Source: Gammaproteobacteria bacterium
GTDB taxonomy: Bacteria; Pseudomonadota; Gammaproteobacteria; Burkholderiales; Nitrosomonadaceae
NCBI GenBank assembly: GCA_030431985.1
Contig: JAUIIB010000004.1
Coordinates: forward strand, 1 to 64,000
Direction of reading: 5' to 3'
DNA: 64,000 bases
Below, piece by piece: positions 58,144-64,000 of this stretch (position 1 is the stretch's first letter; every line of letters starts with the position of its first letter). Made by a program: the position numbers and the translations under genes. The notes under the pieces were generated by a model. That model was not told the origin of the DNA and searched no databases. It saw only the letters and a list, made by a program, of their open reading frames with translations.

Positions 58144-58740
58144 TTAGCCAGCATGACTTACACCGACGTTTTGGAACATTTCTTCAAAGAAGTTTTTCGT
58201 ACGCGCTCCGGCATAGCTGGACACATTCTTCATTAATTTTTTCTTATCCATGTCTAATGCCTTCTTTTTCACATTTTCACGCAGTTTTTCTCTGTCCTCT
58301 GCCAGAAAATGCAGGTTGTTCATGAGGTCAACCAGCAGAAATTCCATACTGCTTTTCTTAGGAAAGCGCGCTCTTTTTATAAAGTAAAAATGTCGTCCAT
58401 TCAGCACATATCTACCATCACGCTTATGATTGTAAACAAAGCGTTCATTGTAAAGCTGTGAAGTACCTACACCGAGAGAGTTATAAGCGTTTGGAGACGT
58501 GATATAAAAATGCTCGTCCTTCAAAAAAGCACGTACCAGTTTTTCATCATCCGGGGGAGCTATTCCGAAAGATGTTTGCTTAGGGCAATAATAAAGCCCG
58601 CCGGCAAGTTTTTGCAGGACATCATCCTTCACAAGCTGTTGCAAATGCCGGTCAACAGCGTTCGAAAACGGCAACAAATCGCCTCTCCGGTAAACCTGTC
58701 CCGGTCTTAAATGTTTTTTCAATTCATTTATCGCAGACAT
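58144..58740 (-). CDS. AbiEi-like winged-helix regulator (DUF6088 type)
   Basis: About 198 aa. The N-terminal winged helix (KKHLRPGQVYRRGDLLPF, QLVKDDVLQKLAGGLYY) is that of type IV antitoxins such as AbiEi. The toxin AbiEii usually follows; here a metallophosphoesterase follows instead. It may be an orphan antitoxin or regulate its new neighbour. Start at ATG 58740 preferred over 58746 because of GAGG nine bases away. Confidence 0.75.
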   Translation of the reverse strand: MSAINELKKHLRPGQVYRRGDLLPFSNAVDRHLQQLVKDDVLQKLAGGLYYCPKQTSFGIAPPDDEKLVRAFLKDEHFYITSPNAYNSLGVGTSQLYNERFVYNHKRDGRYVLNGRHFYFIKRARFPKKSSMEFLLVDLMNNLHFLAEDREKLRENVKKKALDMDKKKLMKNVSSYAGARTKNFFEEMFQNVGVSHAG

Positions 58741-58841
58741 ATGCATAAACCTCTTTACTTATTATGAGGTTATACACCAAGAAATTGCAATTTATTTAGT
58801 CTATATTTCATGCAATTAATGTTGCTGTAAATTGATTATTT

Positions 58842-60152
58842 TTACATCTCCGGCTCGTGACTCATTGAATCTTTGTTGCTGATTGTCTGCCTTGACCGCA
58901 GCGTTTCCTGCTCATACAGTTCTTTGATTTCTTGCTGACGTTCGATGTTTTTATATTGCTGATCCATATTGGTAAAGAATTCCTTGCGCTCATTACTCTG
59001 TTCTTCGCGTAATTGCTGAAATTGATCCTGAAGTTTTCGTCGCTCATCCAGTTGATTGAAAATAAGCGTTTCTTTTTCATTTTGATCGCGCACATGGCAT
59101 TTTTGCGTTTCTTCTTCATTTCTGGTGCGGTTTTTTTGGTGTGTGCCGGTTAATCTGTCCCAAATTCCTTTATAGCCTTTCCGCAATCTGGCAGAACGTT
59201 CAAGTTCCTCAGATTGCCAGCGTTCCTCATGCGCCATGCGTTGACTTTCACGCGCTTCGCGATGGTGCTGTACCATGGCTTGCCGCGCATGGATTAATGG
59301 CTCCATTTCCTGTTTATGCTTGTGCCTCAGTTCATCATTAAATTTCTTGAATTGCTTCGTTAAATTGCCGGATATCGTGTTTTTTGTTTCCTCAACAGAC
59401 GGCAACAGTTCGGCTTTACCAAGCTTTTGCGTCAATGTAGCTTTTTTGATGCCGATTTGCCGGGATAGGGAATAAACCTCACCATGCATGTCTATAGCGA
59501 CATAGCCGCGTCTATCGCCTTTGGCCAGATAATAGCCTCTGTCCTGTAAGGCACATTCGAATGATTTACGGTTATCCGAAATTGCCCAGCTATCTTGCAG
59601 GGCTGATTTAATGTCTTTGGGGTTCTGACCGGTGCGCATGGCCTGTTGCCACTCTGATCTGGTGTAGTTGAACGGGCTTTTCAGATTTCTATCAATATAC
59701 CCCTTAGGTATATTCCAGTCGTTTTCCAGATAAAGCTGTTTGGACACATCCATCAGCTTGCGCTTGTAATGAGACAAATGCACCGCCTTCATCTCATCGG
59801 TATCAATCCGGCTCCATACCGCATGGGCATGGCGGCGGCCTTCTTTTTCATGAAAAACAACGACACGCGGCTGATTTTCAAGTCCCAATTTGTTTTCAAT
59901 CCGATCAAGTGCATTTTCAAACTTATTGACCGGCACATCTTCATTTTCCGGTGGGTTTAGACTGACAGAAAACAAAAATTGGTGACACCGCGTCCCACGG
60001 CTCATGGCATAGGCTTCGTGCAGCGCACCGTTCAGATTATCGGATGTAAACCCCCGAATCTCATGCACTTCTACATGCTCATTTTCTTCTGTTTTAAGCA
60101 GGTGCGCCGCCATTTGCCGCGATCCACCCCGCTGTGAGGCCTTCAGGATCAT
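58842..60152 (-). CDS. mobA: Relaxase (MobA/VirD2-like)
   Basis: 436 aa. The N-terminal relaxase domain has QRGGSRQMAAHLLKTEENE, FSVSLNPPENE and the triad-bearing EGRRHAHAVWSRID (HxH). After about residue 230 comes a long basic, Gln-rich coiled coil. It nicks at oriT and pilots the strand. It starts one base after mobC ends. Confidence 0.9.
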   Translation of the reverse strand: MILKASQRGGSRQMAAHLLKTEENEHVEVHEIRGFTSDNLNGALHEAYAMSRGTRCHQFLFSVSLNPPENEDVPVNKFENALDRIENKLGLENQPRVVVFHEKEGRRHAHAVWSRIDTDEMKAVHLSHYKRKLMDVSKQLYLENDWNIPKGYIDRNLKSPFNYTRSEWQQAMRTGQNPKDIKSALQDSWAISDNRKSFECALQDRGYYLAKGDRRGYVAIDMHGEVYSLSRQIGIKKATLTQKLGKAELLPSVEETKNTISGNLTKQFKKFNDELRHKHKQEMEPLIHARQAMVQHHREARESQRMAHEERWQSEELERSARLRKGYKGIWDRLTGTHQKNRTRNEEETQKCHVRDQNEKETLIFNQLDERRKLQDQFQQLREEQSNERKEFFTNMDQQYKNIERQQEIKELYEQETLRSRQTISNKDSMSHEPEM

Positions 60153-60153
60153 A

Positions 60154-60543
60154 CTACCTCGCTTTCAAACCGAGCGCCTGTATCAACTGACGGCGCATCC
60201 AGCGAATAATATTGTAGGCTTCATTAAGGCGTTTTTCTGTTTCAGGATTGACCGGCAGAGAACCGGTATTGGCGGCCTTGGCCAGTTGGTTGATGTTGTT
60301 GGGTATGCGCGATTGCCCCAAGACACCTATCAATCTTGCAAGTGCCTGTTCATCCTTTACAGGCGAGCGTCCCTTGGTTCTACGAATTGATACATTTTCC
60401 TTGAACAGGCAGGAGCGTATAAATTCACTCCAGGAAATACCATGGGCCATCTGTTCGAGTTGCTGCCGTTCTTCATGCGTAAAACGGATGGAATACGGGG
60501 ATAGGGGCTTATTTTCATTAAAGTCATTTTTATAGCTTGTCAT
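60154..60543 (-). CDS. mobC: MobC-like relaxosome accessory protein
   Basis: About 129 aa from ATG 60543 (MTSYKND); a longer frame reaches 60573. It has the ribbon-helix-helix-like RFTHEERQQLEQMAHGISWSEFIRSC and LIGVLGQSRIPNNINQLAKAA of MobC proteins that help the relaxase open oriT. Operon partner of the relaxase. Confidence 0.85.
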   Translation of the reverse strand: MTSYKNDFNENKPLSPYSIRFTHEERQQLEQMAHGISWSEFIRSCLFKENVSIRRTKGRSPVKDEQALARLIGVLGQSRIPNNINQLAKAANTGSLPVNPETEKRLNEAYNIIRWMRRQLIQALGLKAR

Positions 60544-60607
60544 TTCTACACCATCTAGAAAATGACCGACCACAACCTATGACAAAAAAGCTAATAATAC
60601 CAATTGG

Positions 60608-60988
60608 TTATGAAGCTAATTTTTGTTCAGTCAGTCCGATTGCTGTATAAAGCAGGGCTAGCGGATTGCAAGCCCCCGCAACCAGCTTAACCTGCCTCAT
60701 AGTCATAGGGCTATGAGAATCACCAGGAAGCCTTGATTTACGAGCTTTTTCATTACTTTCGCAAGCCACTTCACTCATGCTCGGCAAATCACCTTCCGAA
60801 GAAGATTCACCGGCACAAGCTTCATCCTGCCAACCAATATTTTGATCACCTGATTCGGTCATCATTTTGACTTGCTGCAACAAAGGATCATATTCGTCGA
60901 TTCTTTTTTGCTTTCCAGTTAAGCAGCTTGGTATTTTTGAATGGAAAAATGATTCAACCCTGCGAGAGTAACCTTGATTTGAAATCAA
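60608..60988 (-). CDS. Frame spanning the right island boundary
   Basis: 126 aa, no family recognised. It begins outside the island and ends inside it, crossing the attR core at 60673-60684. Before insertion, the corresponding minus-strand frame would have run into the antisense of tRNA-fMet. The C-terminal 25 residues are therefore supplied by the island. Doubtful as a functional gene; it may be a chimera. Confidence 0.3.
   Translation of the reverse strand: MISNQGYSRRVESFFHSKIPSCLTGKQKRIDEYDPLLQQVKMMTESGDQNIGWQDEACAGESSSEGDLPSMSEVACESNEKARKSRLPGDSHSPMTMRQVKLVAGACNPLALLYTAIGLTEQKLAS
60673..60684 (+). repeat. attR core of the island
   Basis: CCCCCGCAACCA, identical and parallel to the 3' end of tRNA-fMet (28093-28104). 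A hairpin (CTCATAG / CTATGAG, 60696-60717) follows on the host side, in the position expected for a tRNA terminator before insertion. Confidence 0.7.
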
Positions 60989-61158
60989 TACGCCGCTTTT
61001 TCTGTTTACGACTCGAATATCGTTTAACCCGTTTCTCTTTCATAAGCACCACAGTTAGTGACAATAATATTGTCACTAATCAATATACCTGTTTTCATTA
61101 TCCATTAGAAGAACAGTTTTTACTGAGCTGATTTTATTAGACTATTTTCCCAGCCCCT

Positions 61159-62019
61159 TCACGCAAACCGCATCGACAGATCCACAGCATTGATATTTTT
61201 TGTCAAGCCGCCAATAGAAATCCGATCAACACCTGTTTCGGCAATACGGCGCACTGTGCTCAAGTCAATATTGCCGGAAGCTTCCAGGATAATCGCTGAC
61301 CGCATTTTTTTGCTGTAATCTTTGCCAACGGCGACTGCTTCCCGCAACTGATCAATAGTAAAATTATCGAGAAGAATCATAACGGCACCGGCTTCTAATG
61401 CCACTTTTAATTCAGTGATAGACTCCACTTCTATCTGAATAAAAACCGCTGCAGGAGAAACCGCACGTGCTTGCTCAAGCGCCTGAAATATACCCCCGGC
61501 CGCTACAATATGGTTCTCTTTGATAAGAATGCCATCATACAAACCCGTGCGATGGTTAACACCACCGCCACAATTGACAGCATATTTTTGTGCAGCGCGC
61601 AGTCCCGGCAATGTCTTACGCGTATCGACAATTGCAGCGCGAGTACCGGCTACAGCTTTGACATATGTATTTGTTTGTGTGGCGACAGCCGATAAGGTCT
61701 GTAAAAAATTCAATGCGGCGCGTTCTGCCGTCAGTAACGCACGCGACTCACCGGTGATTTTACAAATGGTTTGTTGCGCCGCTACGGCGTCGCCATCCTG
61801 GACAAACCATTGTATTTCTGTTTCTGGAGACAACATTCTGAAACAACACTCAAACCACTGTGTACCGCAAAGTATTGCCGCTTCCCTACTCACTATACGC
61901 GCCACCGAATTATCGTGTTCCGGAACCAGTAGCGCAGTCAAATCGCCTGTACCGACATCTTCGGCCAAAGCTTTACTGACATCCTCATTAATTACTTCAA
62001 TCAGATTTTTTGACATCAT
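61159..62019 (-). CDS. nadC: Quinolinate phosphoribosyltransferase NadC
   Basis: 286 aa enzyme of NAD synthesis converting quinolinate and PRPP to nicotinate mononucleotide. Conserved: EDVGTGDLTA, ALNFLQTLSAVAT, VDTRKTLPGLRAAQKYAV, NCGGGVNHRTGLYDGILIKENH and VDRISIGGLT. Start could also be the next Met. Single-gene unit after the island. Confidence 0.96.
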   Translation of the reverse strand: MMSKNLIEVINEDVSKALAEDVGTGDLTALLVPEHDNSVARIVSREAAILCGTQWFECCFRMLSPETEIQWFVQDGDAVAAQQTICKITGESRALLTAERAALNFLQTLSAVATQTNTYVKAVAGTRAAIVDTRKTLPGLRAAQKYAVNCGGGVNHRTGLYDGILIKENHIVAAGGIFQALEQARAVSPAAVFIQIEVESITELKVALEAGAVMILLDNFTIDQLREAVAVGKDYSKKMRSAIILEASGNIDLSTVRRIAETGVDRISIGGLTKNINAVDLSMRFA

Positions 62020-62159
62020 CTTACAAACAATGAATAAACGTATTAGTATACCGATTTCCTTCGGTTAAAATAGGAGGCCGCACCGTACCACAAGAATTGT
62101 TTTTACATAAGAACCGGATAAACAGATAAATTAAAACACGTTCAATAACCGGAGATACT

Positions 62160-63638
62160 ATGTTTCAAGCAGCCAATGTGCTCATTCACAGTATTGCTAC
62201 AATACTGGGTCTTATCGTAGTCGGCATTATTATATTTTGGTTTATTCAAGATATCACCCAGAAAAAACATTCCGTACTGCGCAATTACCCGGTCGTGGGC
62301 CGGTTACGCTATATTTTCGAAGAACAGGGCAAATATTTTCGTCAATATTTTTATACAAATGATCGCGATGAAATGCCCTTCAACCGAGCTACACGTAACT
62401 GGGTTTACCGGCATGCAAAGGATGTTGGGGGTCTCATTGGTTTTGGTTCGACAAATAATTTGAATGAACCTGGAACATTCATTTTCGTAAACGCCCCATT
62501 TCCTATTCTTGAAGAAAATCAACTCCCCACACCGCCTTTACACATTGGAGAGGGCTATGCCAAACATCCCTTTATTGCCAAATCCATCGTTAATATCAGT
62601 GGTATGAGCTATGGCGCAATTTCCAAACCCGCAGTACGCGCACTCTCGCTTGGTGCCTTTGAAGCCGGCTGCTGGTTGAATACCGGTGAAGGCGGCCTCT
62701 CCCCATACCATATGGAAGGTAAATGCGACATTATCATGCAAATCGGTACCGCCAAATACGGTATTCGCGACGAGTACGGTAATTTCTCCAAACAACGCGC
62801 GACAGAGCTAGCGGAACTTGTCAAGGCATTTGAAATCAAGCTTTCCCAGGGCGCCAAACCAGGTAAAGGCGGACTCTTACCGGGCAGTAAAATTACTGAA
62901 GAAATCTCCAGAATACGCGGCATTCCGGCATTTCACGATTCAGTCAGTCCAAATCGCCATAAAGATATTGATAATATCGATGAATTACTCGAACAAATCA
63001 ACCGTATCCGTGAACTGACCGGGCGCCCGGTTGGGATTAAAACGGCCATAGGTGGTTGGCACTTTATCAATGAATTGTGCGACGGTATTATCAACAAAGG
63101 TCTGCACTACGCACCGGATTTTATTACTATCGACGGTGGCGAAGGCGGTAGCGGTGCCGCGCCGCAAACATTGATGGACTACGTTAGTTTGCCTATTACG
63201 GAAGCGTTACCCCGTGTCGTTGACGCATTAATCGAAGCTAACCTGAAAGAACGTATTTGCGTCATCGCTGCGGGGAAACTCGTCACCGCCGCGCACGGCG
63301 CCTGGGCACTCTGTGCAGGTGCGGATTTTGTTAATACCGCTCGCGGATTTATGTTTTCACTTGGCTGTATTCAAGCATTACGTTGCCACGAAAATACCTG
63401 CCCGACCGGCGTTACCACTCACGACCCACGTTTGCAAAAAGGGCTCGTTGTAGAAGAAAAATATGTACGTGTTGCCAATTACGCGAGAAACTATAATAAA
63501 GAAGTCACGATGATCGCTCATTCATGTGGTTTACGGCAAGCACGTGAATTCGGACGTGAACACGTCCGAATTGTAGAGGCAGCTGGCAAAAGTACCGCCA
63601 TGAACACCCTTTATCCATATCCGAAAATAAAACATTAA
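62160..63638 (+). CDS. FMN-binding glutamate-synthase-family protein
   Basis: 492 aa. One N-terminal membrane helix (SIATILGLIVVGIIIFWF) and then the glutamate synthase FMN-barrel domain: NISGMSYGAISKPAVRAL, GEGGLSPYH, KPGKGGLLPGSKI and the cysteine-containing CHENTCPTGVTTHDP. Stand-alone versions are often called glutamate synthase domain 2; their substrate is not established. GGAGATACT lies before the ATG. Confidence 0.9.
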   Translation: MFQAANVLIHSIATILGLIVVGIIIFWFIQDITQKKHSVLRNYPVVGRLRYIFEEQGKYFRQYFYTNDRDEMPFNRATRNWVYRHAKDVGGLIGFGSTNNLNEPGTFIFVNAPFPILEENQLPTPPLHIGEGYAKHPFIAKSIVNISGMSYGAISKPAVRALSLGAFEAGCWLNTGEGGLSPYHMEGKCDIIMQIGTAKYGIRDEYGNFSKQRATELAELVKAFEIKLSQGAKPGKGGLLPGSKITEEISRIRGIPAFHDSVSPNRHKDIDNIDELLEQINRIRELTGRPVGIKTAIGGWHFINELCDGIINKGLHYAPDFITIDGGEGGSGAAPQTLMDYVSLPITEALPRVVDALIEANLKERICVIAAGKLVTAAHGAWALCAGADFVNTARGFMFSLGCIQALRCHENTCPTGVTTHDPRLQKGLVVEEKYVRVANYARNYNKEVTMIAHSCGLRQAREFGREHVRIVEAAGKSTAMNTLYPYPKIKH

Positions 63639-63648
63639 AATTTGATTA

Positions 63649-64000
63649 TCAGTATCGTAATTTATAACCGCTACGCAGCATCTTCACCGCCAGCAGTGAA
63701 ATTGCGGCAAAACATGCGATGACAATGACAAGGCTTAAATACGGTGAACTGTCCGACTCCCCGAAGAACCCGTAACGAAACCCGTCGATCATGTAGAAGA
63801 ACGGATTGAGATGTGATAAGACCTGCCAAGCAGGTGGCAGCGAATGAATTGAATAAAAAACACCGGAAAGAAAAGTTAATGGGATAATAATGAAATTTTG
63901 AAACGCGGCCAGCTGATCGAATTTATCTGCCCAGATTCCCGCAATAACCCCGAGGGCACCTAACAAACCGCTGCCCGCCACAGCAAACATCACTATCCAT
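63649..64000 (-). CDS. ABC-2 type transporter permease, C-terminal part
   Basis: About 117 residues, open at the window end. Hydrophobic segments and the signature IIPLTFLSGVFYSIHSLPP, then LNPFFYMIDGFRYGFFG identify a YadH/NodJ-type exporter permease. The N-terminal half is outside the window. It converges with the preceding gene 10 bases away. Confidence 0.85.
   Translation of the reverse strand, partial: WIVMFAVAGSGLLGALGVIAGIWADKFDQLAAFQNFIIIPLTFLSGVFYSIHSLPPAWQVLSHLNPFFYMIDGFRYGFFGESDSSPYLSLVIVIACFAAISLLAVKMLRSGYKLRY

Overview
The window looks like a betaproteobacterial chromosome, most likely an ammonia oxidiser of the Nitrosomonas lineage (inference from gene content, moderate AT richness and family resemblance; no search was possible). 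Housekeeping genes flank a roughly 32.6 kb composite mobile island.

Left core (0.3-28.1 kb): an AddAB-type recombination nuclease pair, ferredoxin fdxA, a small accessory patch (decayed AbrB-type antitoxin, higBA, a HEPN-motif protein), purEKC, divergent exbD, sodB, hisGD, a TrmH-family methyltransferase, a small exported protein, uvrB, an aspartate aminotransferase, flhDC, a GGDEF-EAL protein whose catalytic motifs are all degenerate, the rpsF-priB-rpsR-rplI operon, trpGDC and an initiator tRNA-fMet gene.

Island (about 28.09-60.68 kb): the 3' end of tRNA-fMet (12 bp core) is repeated directly at 60673-60684, which I take as attL and attR. Next to attL is a large serine recombinase whose last codons lie inside the tRNA. 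The cargo is modular. It holds a coupling-protein/VWA operon, hipBA, a tyrosine integrase with a complete unsplit attP (tRNA-Ser-like core and six arm-type repeats), mazEF with a broken second toxin, higBA, a small serine recombinase beside a pair of inverted sites, a PEP-CTERM protein with a c-type cytochrome, an orphan DNA methyltransferase, a CBASS-like anti-phage locus, a Hen1-Pnkp RNA repair operon, ardA, a Fic protein, a metallophosphoesterase with an AbiEi-like regulator, and a relaxase/MobC pair. Relaxase, MobC and coupling protein without a recognisable mating-pore operon suggest an integrative mobilizable element that borrows a helper's type IV secretion channel.

The most interesting locus is 46.6-50.3 kb. 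A WYL regulator (CapW/BrxR-like) is divergent from DUF2188, a zinc-ribbon protein ending in a HEPN-type Rx4H motif, a CD-NTase (SMODS) and a two-TM SLATT effector. The nucleotidyltransferase/SLATT core is known CBASS architecture. The accompanying Zn-ribbon/HEPN protein is not one I recognise as a CBASS component and could be a second, RNA-cleaving arm. It sits next to an RNA repair operon.

Right core (61.2-64 kb): nadC, an FMN-binding glutamate-synthase-family protein and the end of an ABC-2 transporter permease that runs off the window.
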